Source of the DNA: Lachnospiraceae bacterium
GTDB taxonomy: Bacteria > Bacillota_A > Clostridia > Lachnospirales > Lachnospiraceae
Length of the DNA: 64,000 nt
Direction: 5' to 3'
Assembly: GCA_016287765.1 (NCBI GenBank)
Contig: JAEEWS010000005.1
Span: 27,593-91,592 of the forward strand
In this document: one piece after another, positions 16,096 through 24,893 of the stretch
Position numbering within the stretch: position 1 is the stretch's first letter
Layout: each line of letters starts with the position of its first letter
The notes under the pieces: generated by a model
Database searches by the model: none
Seen by the model: only the letters and a program-made list of their open reading frames with translations
Told to the model about the DNA's origin: nothing
Position numbers and translations under genes: made by a program

Positions 16096-16306
16096 TCCGT
16101 TAACGCCTCCTTGCGTATTATCGCAAAAAACAACTCCGTTTACAAGACGCATCCTGCATCTATTATTTCTGCACAATGTTGCACGATGTCCCACGATTAT
16201 TTCATCGTGCGGAAAAATTTCCCATCATAAATGATATAATACCTTTTGTAAATGCCTGATGTATGGTAACATAGGGATAAATACGGACTACAGAGGGATA
16301 TTAAGG

Positions 16307-16705
16307 ATGCACATATTTGTCTGCATAGATAATAATAACGGAATGCTTTTTAACAACAGGAGACAGAGCAGGGACCGGATCCTGATCGAAAAAGTCAAGG
16401 AGATCACCGGAAGCAGTTGGCTCTGGATCCGCGACTTTTCACGTACACTTTTTCCCGACGACGTCATCGTAGATAACGATATGCTCACGAAAGCAGGAGA
16501 GGAAGATTACTGCTTCGTCGAAGACGTCCCCTTGAACCCATATACAGAAAAGATCGATGAGATATATTTGTTCAGGTGGAACAGGGATTATCCTTCGGAC
16601 ACATTTTTTGATATTGATATGCTGAGAAACTTTTCCCTTAAATCGACGGAAGACTTTAAGGGATCTTCACATGAGAAGATAACTCTTGAGAGGTGGGTTA
16701 AATGA
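16307..16705 (+). CDS. Conserved hypothetical protein next to nuclease
   Basis: I use ATG 16307, preceded by GAGGGATATTAAGG. The 132-residue protein begins MHIFVCIDNNNGMLFNNRRQSRD and contains DEIYLFRWNRDYPSD. This small family, seen next to DNA-entry nuclease genes in Clostridia, is sometimes named ribonuclease Z without support. Its stop overlaps the start of the next gene by four bases (ATGA), so they are translationally coupled, and it may act as a regulator or inhibitor of the nuclease. A TATAAT box lies at 16235-16240. Confidence 0.7.
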   Translation: MHIFVCIDNNNGMLFNNRRQSRDRILIEKVKEITGSSWLWIRDFSRTLFPDDVIVDNDMLTKAGEEDYCFVEDVPLNPYTEKIDEIYLFRWNRDYPSDTFFDIDMLRNFSLKSTEDFKGSSHEKITLERWVK

Positions 16706-18162
16706 GTAAAAAGAGAAAAGGGAAACAGACATCGCCGTTCTTCACCATAACAGGCTGGATCGTAGCCATATTCCTGTTGGTTGTCGGTCTGGTATTCTTA
16801 CCCTCTGCTGCATCGATTATTCTTATATGCGCCGGTGTGCTCTGCATTCCCGTTAAGCCGTTAAGAGCACTTTGGAATAGGATACCCAAGGGGAAGATCA
16901 TAAAACCCGTTCTTATCACGGCCCTTTTTCTTCTTGGCATAGTACTGTCTCCCGGTAACAATCTGAACCTTCCCATTGTCAATCAGCAGACCGAAACAGA
17001 ATTAGTGCCTGTAGATGTTCAGGGTGCAGACGAGGCAAGTAGCGGTATGCCTGAAACAGACGCAGAGCCTTCGTCGGATAGCCTTGCCGCAGTCGAAGCG
17101 GGAGAAACAGCAGAACCCCCTGCAGAGGTTACTCCGCCCACGGACAATTCCGAAATCGGACAGGACAGTACCCATACTCCAACTCCGACACCGACTTCAA
17201 CATCAACACCAAAGCCGACTTCTACACCAAAACCCACGGCGACACCCAAGCCGACATCCACGCCAAAGGCCACAAGCACACCGAAACCGACTAAAACTCC
17301 TGCTCCGACGAGTGCAGCGCATCAGGGCGGAAGCTTTTCTTTATCCGACATTCCGGGATACACGACATCCCCCTATGCAGTAGTAAACAACAACGTACCG
17401 TACTTTACCGATGCAGAGATCACAGATGCGTTCAGCTCCTATGAGACATATGCCGAGCTGGACAGGAAAGGAAGATGCGGGGCATGTATAGCAAGTATCG
17501 GAAGAGATCTCATGCCGACAGAGACAAGAGGTGAGATCGGATCCGTTAAACCGTCCGGATGGATCCAGGCGAAATACAACGGTCTGGTAGACGGCAATTA
17601 TCTGTACAACAGATGCCACCTTATCGGATATCAGCTCTCAGGCGAAAACGCAAACGTAAGGAACCTTATAACCGGCACGAGATATCTGAATGTGGACGGT
17701 ATGCTTCCCTTCGAGAATATGGTCGCAGACTACGTTAAAGAAACCGGAAATCACGTCCTCTATCGTGTAACACCGATCTTCGACGGAGACAATCTCTTGG
17801 CAAGTGGTGTACTCATGGAAGCTGAATCGATAGAAGACGGCGGAGAAGGGATCCTTTTCTGCGTATTCTGTTACAACGTTCAGCCGGGTGTATCGATAAA
17901 CTATGCCGACGGGTCAAGCTCTCTGGCGAGTGATACAAGTGTAACCCCGACACAGGCTCCTTCCATCGAAAGTCAGTACAAATATGCGGTCAATCCCAAA
18001 AACGGAAAGATACACATCATCGGGGCGTGTGCAGCTACTGGCTCCGGCGACAGTGCGATGACGGACCCTAAGTATTTTGTTACATACGAAGAGGCTGAAG
18101 AGTATTCAAAGCAGATAGCTCCAAAGCTTGAAAAGAGAAAATGCGGAAATTGCTGGAAGTAG
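16702..18162 (+). CDS. Membrane-anchored DNA/RNA non-specific endonuclease (DNA-entry type)
   Basis: The 486-residue protein has two or three N-terminal hydrophobic segments (about 10-80). An acidic stretch and a long Thr/Pro linker of repeated T-P-K-P units (about 155-210) follow. The nuclease domain (about 215-410) contains YNRCHLIGYQLSG with H306, the form of the DRGH active site found in NucA/EndA-type nucleases, and NVRNLITGTRYLNVDGMLPFE. The C-terminal 50 residues with CxxxG and CGNCW may bind zinc as in Ada-like tails. It would sit outside the membrane and degrade incoming or environmental DNA, as in competence. It is coupled to the preceding small gene. Confidence 0.82.
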   Translation: MSKKRKGKQTSPFFTITGWIVAIFLLVVGLVFLPSAASIILICAGVLCIPVKPLRALWNRIPKGKIIKPVLITALFLLGIVLSPGNNLNLPIVNQQTETELVPVDVQGADEASSGMPETDAEPSSDSLAAVEAGETAEPPAEVTPPTDNSEIGQDSTHTPTPTPTSTSTPKPTSTPKPTATPKPTSTPKATSTPKPTKTPAPTSAAHQGGSFSLSDIPGYTTSPYAVVNNNVPYFTDAEITDAFSSYETYAELDRKGRCGACIASIGRDLMPTETRGEIGSVKPSGWIQAKYNGLVDGNYLYNRCHLIGYQLSGENANVRNLITGTRYLNVDGMLPFENMVADYVKETGNHVLYRVTPIFDGDNLLASGVLMEAESIEDGGEGILFCVFCYNVQPGVSINYADGSSSLASDTSVTPTQAPSIESQYKYAVNPKNGKIHIIGACAATGSGDSAMTDPKYFVTYEEAEEYSKQIAPKLEKRKCGNCWK

Positions 18163-18174
18163 AGAGGGACAGTT

Positions 18175-18660
18175 ATGCGAAAGAAAAAGAAGGCATTGAA
18201 ACAGAGACCATATAACTTTGACTACGATCTTGAATTCGACATCTATAAGCAGATCGAAAAAAAGAAAAAAGGTAGAAAAGCAAAGGCTATCGAAAAACAA
18301 GGTATTGAGATACCTAACAAATATAGCGCGTGGAAGGCGGGAGTGATCGAACGTTATCCCAAGCTGATTAACAACGAAGACTTCTTTCACTTCTTAAAAT
18401 CTAAATTAAGAGGTGCCAAAAGCATTTATGATAAGACGATAACTGTCACCGTTCCAATAGAGGTAGGGGTGATGACACTCTTGGTTTCCATCGAAGCATC
18501 AGTAGATAAGAGCTTGGCGGTTAACATGGTGGCAACTGGAGTTATGGCTACTGTTTTAGTGAGTGCGCTGGCTGTTATACTAAGCGGTTACGAGAAGAAG
18601 AAAACATTCGACGAGGATCTTATTGAGGTCCTCTGCCCGAAGTATGCTGATAAAAGCTGA
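18175..18660 (+). CDS. Hypothetical membrane protein, 161 aa
   Basis: GAGGGACA precedes the ATG. The N-terminal half is strongly basic (MRKKKKALKQRP, KKKKGRKAKA). Two weak hydrophobic helices follow near 95-112 and 120-140 (ATGVMATVLVSALAVILSG). It starts 12 bases after the nuclease gene and is likely in its operon. Function unknown. Confidence 0.55.
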   Translation: MRKKKKALKQRPYNFDYDLEFDIYKQIEKKKKGRKAKAIEKQGIEIPNKYSAWKAGVIERYPKLINNEDFFHFLKSKLRGAKSIYDKTITVTVPIEVGVMTLLVSIEASVDKSLAVNMVATGVMATVLVSALAVILSGYEKKKTFDEDLIEVLCPKYADKS

Positions 18661-18672
18661 AATGGAGACATA

Positions 18673-18759
18673 ATGGAAGATAAAAATATTGTATTGGATA
18701 TTATAATCGAGTTCATAAAAGGGTGCCAAAATAAAAAGCAGACGCTTTTTAAGAAATAG
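18673..18759 (+). CDS. Possible small protein, 28 aa
   Basis: An ATG with GGAGACATA before it opens a 28-codon frame (MEDKNIVLDIIIEFIKGC...). It is only 12 bases after the preceding gene. Too short to judge; nothing else is visible before the kinase gene at 18882. Confidence 0.25.
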   Translation: MEDKNIVLDIIIEFIKGCQNKKQTLFKK

Positions 18760-18881
18760 TTTATTTTAGGGACATTATTGTTTCAAAACTGTTATATTTT
18801 GGAATTCGGACTAAGAGCAGTAAGTTCCACACGGTGGGAGAAGGTTAGGGATGAGGTTTTAGAAAGAGAGGACATAGAATA

Positions 18882-20534
18882 GTGAAGGCGATAACAATTG
18901 GAACAATATTAACTGACGGAAATCAGAATTACACAATAGAAGAGCATATTGGGCATGGCGGATTTGCTGATGTATATAGGGCTGCTTCTAATAAGGAGCC
19001 AGAAAAACAATATGCAATAAAGGTGGTCAGAGATAGTGACCCGAACCAAGTATATAGTTTTAAAAACGAATTTGATGTTGCAAGTAAAGTCAATTCTGAA
19101 CATGCCATAAAATATTATTACATGAATGAGCATGGGCAGAATGATTATCCGTGTTATATTATTATGGAATACGCCGATGGAGGCAGTCTTGATGCGGAAC
19201 TTAAGGAGAGAACTTCCAATGGAAGCCCATATTCTAAGAATGAGCTTCTTGATATCTATACGCAACTAATAGATGGAATGAATGATGTTAATAAAGTAGG
19301 AGTTCATAGAGATATTAAGCCGCTGAACATACTCAAAACCATAGGTGGTATTTATAAAATCAGCGATTATGGACTTGCTAAATATGTAGAAGAAGCCACA
19401 CGATCTGCTTCAAAAACAATGAAAGGCTACGGTACAGATTTATATTATGCTCCTGAATTATGGGCAAACCCATCCGCACATGGTATTAATGATATCCAAG
19501 TTGATATTTATGCAATGGGTATTGTTTTCTATCAGCTTGCAAACTTGTGCTATCCATATGACTTAAATATAGATCACAGAGCTATGCACATGACATCCTC
19601 AATAAAACCGTTCAGTAAAGAAGTTGACCCAGTTTTTCAATCTTTAATCCGAAAGATGATGGAGAAGTCTAAGGCAAAAAGGTTCAATAACTGGGCGCAG
19701 ATTAAGGATTTTTTGAATGATTCTACAATTGGAAATGGCAAAAAAAGAGATCCGTTTGTAGACAGTATGCTCAAAAATGCGGCGATGAAACAGGAAAAAA
19801 AGGATGCAGAAACTGCTAAGTCTAATATGGAAGAATCCAAAAGAATAGAATCATTCAGAAGGCTTGTTAGTCTGATAGAGGACGCAGTTTACAATCCATT
19901 GAAAGAAATAGTGGATGCATTTAATGCTGACTCAATTGCAAAAAATATCGATTTGGGGAAAATGAATATTGATGACGACGATGAGAGTATTTCGTTTCAC
20001 TATTCTGTACAGCCTTTATCAGACGATGATGATGAAAGAACTATTGATTTTGACTTTAAAGTGAAACATACAGAGAAAAGGAAGCCAGATCGCGTTTTTC
20101 CAATTTTATCATCTGGATATAATAACTATGATGACATGTATGATATTGAAAGGCGACTAAACCCCCCTGAACGTAGAACAACAGAGTATAAGTATAATAA
20201 AAATACAATTTTATTATGGGGATTGGTAAAAGCAGATTGTGGAGCAGGATTCAACATTGCTATTCTGGAGGATCCGGCTGATCCACTTTACGGGAGAATG
20301 AAGACATTTATTCGCACACCGAATGTAATGGATAATGAGTCGTGGTTGCCCGTAGAAACAGAAGAGCAGCTGAAGAAACTTTGCAACATGCAATTCAGAG
20401 AGTTACAATACACAACTAAAGTTGATGACTTCGATTTTGAGATTGTAAAAAGATTGATTAAGCAGAACGAGATTTATAGTTGTGATACTGTTAAGGATCC
20501 GATTGAACACACGAGAATGTTTCCGATTATGTAG
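18882..20534 (+). CDS. Hanks-type serine/threonine protein kinase
   Basis: It starts with GTG at 18882 after GAGAGGAC. The kinase domain (about 10-275) has the glycine loop IGHGGFADVY, the ATP lysine K47 (YAIKVV), the catalytic loop VHRDIKPLNIL (H142-R143-D144) and the metal motif as DYG (162-164) in place of DFG. An APE-like PEL and the DIYAMGIV helix complete it. No transmembrane segment or PASTA repeats are present, so it is cytoplasmic. The C-terminal 270 residues are unrecognised and acidic (NIDDDDESISFHY). Codon use is more AT-rich than in upstream genes. It is followed at about 150 bp by a helicase-nuclease, suggesting a two-gene defence unit. Confidence 0.85.
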   Translation: MKAITIGTILTDGNQNYTIEEHIGHGGFADVYRAASNKEPEKQYAIKVVRDSDPNQVYSFKNEFDVASKVNSEHAIKYYYMNEHGQNDYPCYIIMEYADGGSLDAELKERTSNGSPYSKNELLDIYTQLIDGMNDVNKVGVHRDIKPLNILKTIGGIYKISDYGLAKYVEEATRSASKTMKGYGTDLYYAPELWANPSAHGINDIQVDIYAMGIVFYQLANLCYPYDLNIDHRAMHMTSSIKPFSKEVDPVFQSLIRKMMEKSKAKRFNNWAQIKDFLNDSTIGNGKKRDPFVDSMLKNAAMKQEKKDAETAKSNMEESKRIESFRRLVSLIEDAVYNPLKEIVDAFNADSIAKNIDLGKMNIDDDDESISFHYSVQPLSDDDDERTIDFDFKVKHTEKRKPDRVFPILSSGYNNYDDMYDIERRLNPPERRTTEYKYNKNTILLWGLVKADCGAGFNIAILEDPADPLYGRMKTFIRTPNVMDNESWLPVETEEQLKKLCNMQFRELQYTTKVDDFDFEIVKRLIKQNEIYSCDTVKDPIEHTRMFPIM

Positions 20535-20690
20535 ATAGTGTCTGCTTGCAAATTTTGGTCGAACGGCGTAGCCATTCCGCTTTTGGCAGTGTGACGACTC
20601 TGTTTTGAACGATACTTTTCAATAATTGTAGGAAGGCTGATTGGTACCTTGTACCTTATTACGACTAAAAAAACGCCGAAAAGAGGAACT

Positions 20691-23600
20691 ATGTCAAAGG
20701 AGAGAGATGCTGCGTTTCGCGAGATTGAAACATTACAGGAAGAATACGTAAATAAGTTAATTGGCCTTATCAATAATCCTGAGTACTCAGCCCTTAAAAC
20801 CATCAACTTTACTTCTCCTACAGGTACCGGCAAAACCAGGATGATGGGCAAGGTAATCAACAAGTTACCGGATTGCTATTTTATTATTACCACCTTATCC
20901 AAAGGGCAGTTACACATGCAGATTAGAGAAATGCTTAAAAGTTACTGCCCCAGTGAGAATTATTATGTCTATGGAAGTGCTGATTATAAAATCAATAGCC
21001 GTTTAGACGCTAAAGATATCATTCATAGAATACCTGAAGGGACGAGATGTATTTGGTTGCGAGACGAGGGACATATTAAGACGAATCGATACGACGAACT
21101 CTTGCAAAACGTTTGCTTCAAAGTCATTAATTTCTCTGCCACAAACAGCTACAGCGATATAGAATGCAATTTCACAAGCACCATGATGTTAAGGACAGTT
21201 GTTCAGGCAACCGGAAGTCCGGAGGATGCAATAGCTAAGTTACTGGATATAAAAAAATCCCATGCAAATGTTGCTTCCTACAATCCTTGCGCTATTTTTC
21301 GCCTTGTTGCCGGAAACAATGAACTTTATCAGGAGATTATCCACTTATGCAAAAAGTACGGTCTTAATTACATAGATTTGAACGACGATGATTATGTGAT
21401 GGCTGAACTATGCAAAGACGACAATATATATGACGTAATCATCAATAAATATAAGATTGTAGAAGGCATCGACATACGAAGGGCCCATGTCCTATATATG
21501 GATAACAAGCCGAATAACAATGCAACAACTATTCAGGCGATTGGCAGATGCAGGAGAAATGCCCTTTTGTATCGTACTGATGTAGATATATTGGATCCTC
21601 AGAATGAGAAGCTGTTAGAGCAAACCAGGGAGTGTTACGTTTACTATAGGGTATCGGATGCAAAAACCGATACAGACGAAAACGGTGAACTTCAATTGGC
21701 TTTTTGTAATTACATATCATGTGAGGCTTTAAAAGTAGGTTCAGTAATCAATGTAACAAACGGACAGTTAAAAAACGGGCTGCACATGGTTGAATTGCAA
21801 GGCTGCTCCGGACAATTTACCATAGTTCAAGACCCGGATACAGGGTTTAACATTGTCGATCCACTGCCGTCGAATGCTTTTTACGAAGAACAAACGGAGC
21901 AGAGAAATTATTATGTATATACAAATTTTATCGATTTCCCTGAACACAACTGGGCCAAAAAGAAGATTCTATTAGATGACATAACCAAAATTCCAGCTAT
22001 GTACGGTCATCAAATGATAGGTGATGTTATCACAGATGATTCCTCAGAAAACAAAGGGGAACCAACATATTGTCTGTTTCGCCCAACATTAAAACGGGAA
22101 ACTGTAGCAGTCGATAATGAAACCATCTCATATTTCAAACACCGGAAACAGGAGCTTCTCGATAGGATACCGAAAGATGTGACTGATACTCTTATCTCTG
22201 ATATAAGCTTCGACATTGATTTAATAAGGAAGGAGAACTCTCTTGCCAAAAAACGCTGGAGAGGCCTTGTAATTCCTTTGGCGGGTGTTATACGCACAAT
22301 TGAGAACAATAACGCTCTTTCATCAATTCAAAAGGAACTACTAAAAAGGTGTGCTTTTCAAAAAGAAGCCAACGGAGAGAAGATCGAATATATTGAGAGG
22401 TATATCGCTCAGTTTATAGAGACCTTTTTAGCGACGAAAGGCGAATTTATAAATCCTGATAAGGCTGTCGCTTTCTTTTTACAATGTCCGGAACGCAGAG
22501 ATAGTAATGCTTTATTTGCAAGCGTTGATAAACGTATTAACGATTATGTCCCTGGAGGATTACTGTTCCCCGCACAGGATCCGGTGAAAAGAATAACAAT
22601 GGCCAAGGTGGATTTGGCATTCCGACGACTCGATCAGATGATCTTGAATATACACTCAAAAATTCAGATTGATGAGCGAGAAGCAGTTTTTCTCTGTAAT
22701 GATACATTGTTAGAACAACGGATCAGGTCATTATTGGACATCACGGAAAAAGACTTGACCGCTGGGAAGGCTATTATATGCTATTCTGAAGAAAGCGGAA
22801 TATGGAAGGATTTAAGCCCTGAGGAACTTTATCTTTTCAAACGCGGAAGTATTGGACCGATAATAGATTTCGTAACTCAATCTCGATTGATGGAATACCA
22901 ACAAAGTGCGAAAGTTCCTTATACCAAGGTTGTTAATGACAGAGAAACAGCAATAATTGGCGTAGATAAATTTCAAATGCTTGTTAGCGATGGCACCAGT
23001 AAATGGAGCGAAAGCAAATCTGTCACCTCAAAAATAGGAGGATACACGAAACTTGACCGATTCGTGAGCAAACGATATGCGGATGAATTACTTGACGCAA
23101 AGAGTCAATTGTTTGCTGGCATCAACACTTTTGATTTCGATAAAAAATGTAATTCCTGCCTGGGATATTGCGTTGAGTATTATTCTAAGCATCTCGTTTA
23201 TGGTAATAGTTATCTTTACGACTATGTGGAAAGAGCCGCACGGGAAGCGGACATTGACCTGCGCGCAACTTACAAAAAGGATTCACAAACCGTTAATGGC
23301 CTTATTGTTAGAGCTTGTCTATTAAAATACCGTGAGCAGATGATAGCATGCTTTGGCATCGGTGTAGGAAGATTTCTTCCGGCGATTTCGGCAAATATGC
23401 TTATTAACGAAAAATACCATAACTTTGTAAATACGGTAGTAGAGTTGGGCAGTAGAACAGCTGAATACGTAAAAAGAGTTTTGTATGCCAATTGCGATGC
23501 CCAAAACACCGTGGATGCAAATCTTACGGTAAAACATATAGCCGGTCTTGCTGACTATATAACCAACGATACTATATTGGACGTAAAGGTTCGAAATAAT

Positions 23601-23747
23601 ATTGACGAGAAATGCGTCCGTCAGGTGTTGGCGTATCACTATCTTTCAACAAAAAGATCCGATCTGAATATCAAAAGAGTTATTGTATATGATGCCGTCA
23701 GTAGTCGGTCTGTTGTTATCAAGATATCTGAACATAACTTACGATAG
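20691..23747 (+). CDS. SF2 helicase with C-terminal PD-(D/E)XK nuclease domain
   Basis: I placed the start at ATG 20691, after AGAGGA. The 1018-residue protein has SF2 motifs like type III restriction subunits: Walker A SPTGTGKT (42-49), DEGH (125-128), SAT (149-151), then VEGIDIRRAHVLYM and QAIGRCRR (motif VI). The middle 500 residues are unrecognised. Near the C-terminus GLADYITNDTILDVKVRN gives D955...D964-V-K966 followed by a Q in RQVLAYHYL, the layout of a PD-(D/E)XK nuclease. A CNSCLGYC cysteine cluster lies about 130 residues before it. It is the likely effector of a kinase-linked defence system; no methyltransferase is dedicated to it. Confidence 0.8.
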   Translation: MSKERDAAFREIETLQEEYVNKLIGLINNPEYSALKTINFTSPTGTGKTRMMGKVINKLPDCYFIITTLSKGQLHMQIREMLKSYCPSENYYVYGSADYKINSRLDAKDIIHRIPEGTRCIWLRDEGHIKTNRYDELLQNVCFKVINFSATNSYSDIECNFTSTMMLRTVVQATGSPEDAIAKLLDIKKSHANVASYNPCAIFRLVAGNNELYQEIIHLCKKYGLNYIDLNDDDYVMAELCKDDNIYDVIINKYKIVEGIDIRRAHVLYMDNKPNNNATTIQAIGRCRRNALLYRTDVDILDPQNEKLLEQTRECYVYYRVSDAKTDTDENGELQLAFCNYISCEALKVGSVINVTNGQLKNGLHMVELQGCSGQFTIVQDPDTGFNIVDPLPSNAFYEEQTEQRNYYVYTNFIDFPEHNWAKKKILLDDITKIPAMYGHQMIGDVITDDSSENKGEPTYCLFRPTLKRETVAVDNETISYFKHRKQELLDRIPKDVTDTLISDISFDIDLIRKENSLAKKRWRGLVIPLAGVIRTIENNNALSSIQKELLKRCAFQKEANGEKIEYIERYIAQFIETFLATKGEFINPDKAVAFFLQCPERRDSNALFASVDKRINDYVPGGLLFPAQDPVKRITMAKVDLAFRRLDQMILNIHSKIQIDEREAVFLCNDTLLEQRIRSLLDITEKDLTAGKAIICYSEESGIWKDLSPEELYLFKRGSIGPIIDFVTQSRLMEYQQSAKVPYTKVVNDRETAIIGVDKFQMLVSDGTSKWSESKSVTSKIGGYTKLDRFVSKRYADELLDAKSQLFAGINTFDFDKKCNSCLGYCVEYYSKHLVYGNSYLYDYVERAAREADIDLRATYKKDSQTVNGLIVRACLLKYREQMIACFGIGVGRFLPAISANMLINEKYHNFVNTVVELGSRTAEYVKRVLYANCDAQNTVDANLTVKHIAGLADYITNDTILDVKVRNNIDEKCVRQVLAYHYLSTKRSDLNIKRVIVYDAVSSRSVVIKISEHNLR

Positions 23748-23784
23748 ATTAATTAAATGCATCAACATATAAGTATTCAAGGCA

Positions 23785-23931
23785 ATGGTGTCTTTATTAC
23801 CAATATCGTATTTCCATAGCAAATACCCACCTTATTATATCAGTAACGGTGATGGTTCTTTACCTGATGGTGATGATTTATCACCGTTTGAACGAGCAAA
23901 AATGAATATTGCTAAACCTATTCATGAGTGA
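23785..23931 (+). CDS. Possible small protein, 48 aa
   Basis: The frame begins MVSLLPISYFHSKYPPYYISNGDGSLPDGDD and ends PFERAKMNIAKPIHE. It reads protein-like but lacks a clear ribosome binding site, and may be a relic or the N-terminal part of a longer lost gene. It ends 23 bases before the next start. Confidence 0.35.
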   Translation: MVSLLPISYFHSKYPPYYISNGDGSLPDGDDLSPFERAKMNIAKPIHE

Positions 23932-23954
23932 TATTAACTGCAGAAAGGATCTAT

Positions 23955-24425
23955 ATGGAACAATCCAGTTATAAAATAGTTCATTATTTCGAAAAAGAGT
24001 TGGGGGATGGCAGGAAGCCTGATTGTAACGGCTTTTATAGATTCTCAAAGAATGAAGTCGCTAAAGCAGTAGGACTTTCCGAAAGAACTGTATCTCAGGC
24101 AGATAAAGTCTTTAATGTCAAAATTACTTTTTGTGGGAATAATCGCGGTTGGAGTAATGAAAAACAGGACTATGTTGAAATGATTAGTGATTTTGACTAT
24201 AAAAATGGAACTTATTCTTTTCGTCGAAATCCAGAGTCAGAAATCCCGGAACTCGATTACTATTGGGCTCCTAAGGTAAAGGATCCCTACTTTACTTGGA
24301 AGTTCTATGATGAGAAGCATAGGCGACGAACAAACAGCGAAAATGCTTATGATGGAACTTATCCCTGGTCGTGGAAAGAAGAACAGATTATAAAGTACAG
24401 AGCAAAACACGGGGTGAGGGGATGA
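23955..24425 (+). CDS. Hypothetical HTH-containing protein, 156 aa (frame continues past TGA)
   Basis: The start is ATG 23955 with AGAAAGGAT before it. Residues about 30-55 (FSKNEVAKAVGLSERTVSQADKVF) look like a helix-turn-helix. The rest is aromatic-rich and unrecognised (LDYYWAPKVKDPYFTWKFYDEKHRRR). After the TGA at 24423-24425 the same frame stays open for 46 further codons to TAA at 24564 and reads protein-like (MSKTAVAYRMPRRISAAKREQA). This suggests that a longer gene was cut by a nonsense mutation. Confidence 0.5.
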   Translation: MEQSSYKIVHYFEKELGDGRKPDCNGFYRFSKNEVAKAVGLSERTVSQADKVFNVKITFCGNNRGWSNEKQDYVEMISDFDYKNGTYSFRRNPESEIPELDYYWAPKVKDPYFTWKFYDEKHRRRTNSENAYDGTYPWSWKEEQIIKYRAKHGVRG

Positions 24426-24566
24426 AATACCTTTAAGTGCATAGGTGAAACAGATATCGATAAGACCTACGTAATGTCTAAAACCGCCGTTGCTTACCGT
24501 ATGCCGAGAAGGATATCCGCGGCCAAGAGAGAACAAGCCCGAGAAGCCATAAAAAAATCAATTTAA
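24426..24566 (+). pseudogene. In-frame continuation after TGA of the 156-aa gene
   Basis: It has no start or ribosome binding site of its own. It continues the frame of the preceding gene: DIDKTYVMSKTAVAYRM, then a basic helical end. Either a remnant after a nonsense mutation or, less likely, a stop-codon readthrough product. Confidence 0.35.
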
Positions 24567-24576
24567 AATAGCGAGT

Positions 24577-24607
24577 GTTACTCATAGTCCGTTGACTTAT
24601 AAGTAAC
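24577..24607. promoter_or_regulatory. C-box operators upstream of controller gene
   Basis: GTTACTCATAGTC (24577-24589) is the reverse complement, with one change, of GACTATAAGTAAC. GACTTATAAGTAAC (24594-24607) lies five bases on. The symmetric GACT/AGTnAC halves are the pattern of restriction-modification controller (C protein) boxes. A third copy is at 24852-24864. Confidence 0.7.
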
Positions 24608-24639
24608 GTAACAGATAATGATAAGCGGAGGTATTTGCT

Positions 24640-24846
24640 ATGATCACTGAAAAAGTAGGACAGCGAATTAAACAACTTCGCAATGAGCAGGATTTGAGTC
24701 AAGAGAAGCTTGCATTAAAGGCTGAAATTGATAGAACGTATTTGGCGGGGGCAGAATTGGGGAAAAGAAACGTTTCGCTAAAGAGCCTAGAAAAGATAGT
24801 GAATGCGCTAAATGTCTCGTTTGAAGTATTTTTTAAAGGACTATGA
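24640..24846 (+). CDS. Restriction-modification controller (C) protein, XRE HTH
   Basis: The 68-residue protein is a compact Cro/C1 HTH: VGQRIKQLRNEQDLSQEKLALKAEIDRTYLAGAE, then a second helical pair ending LNVSFEVFFKGL. This size and form is that of C proteins of type II restriction systems, which activate or repress their own gene and the endonuclease gene. GGAGG lies upstream of the ATG. C-boxes occur both before this gene and between it and the endonuclease, supporting a delayed-expression circuit. Confidence 0.82.
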   Translation: MITEKVGQRIKQLRNEQDLSQEKLALKAEIDRTYLAGAELGKRNVSLKSLEKIVNALNVSFEVFFKGL

Positions 24847-24851
24847 TTGTT

Positions 24852-24864
24852 GACTATAAGTAAC
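24852..24864. promoter_or_regulatory. C-box upstream of endonuclease gene
   Basis: GACTATAAGTAAC, the third copy of the operator, placed before the TATAAT-like GGTATAATTAC and the GGAGG of the PLD-type nuclease gene. Confidence 0.65.
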
Positions 24865-24893
24865 AATTGGGGTATAATTACGGAGGTGCAGAA

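Noticed and set aside
17160..17310. Short tandem DNA repeat
   Set aside because: It is the coding sequence of the Thr/Pro linker of the nuclease; the minus-strand Val/Gly frame across it is a shadow.
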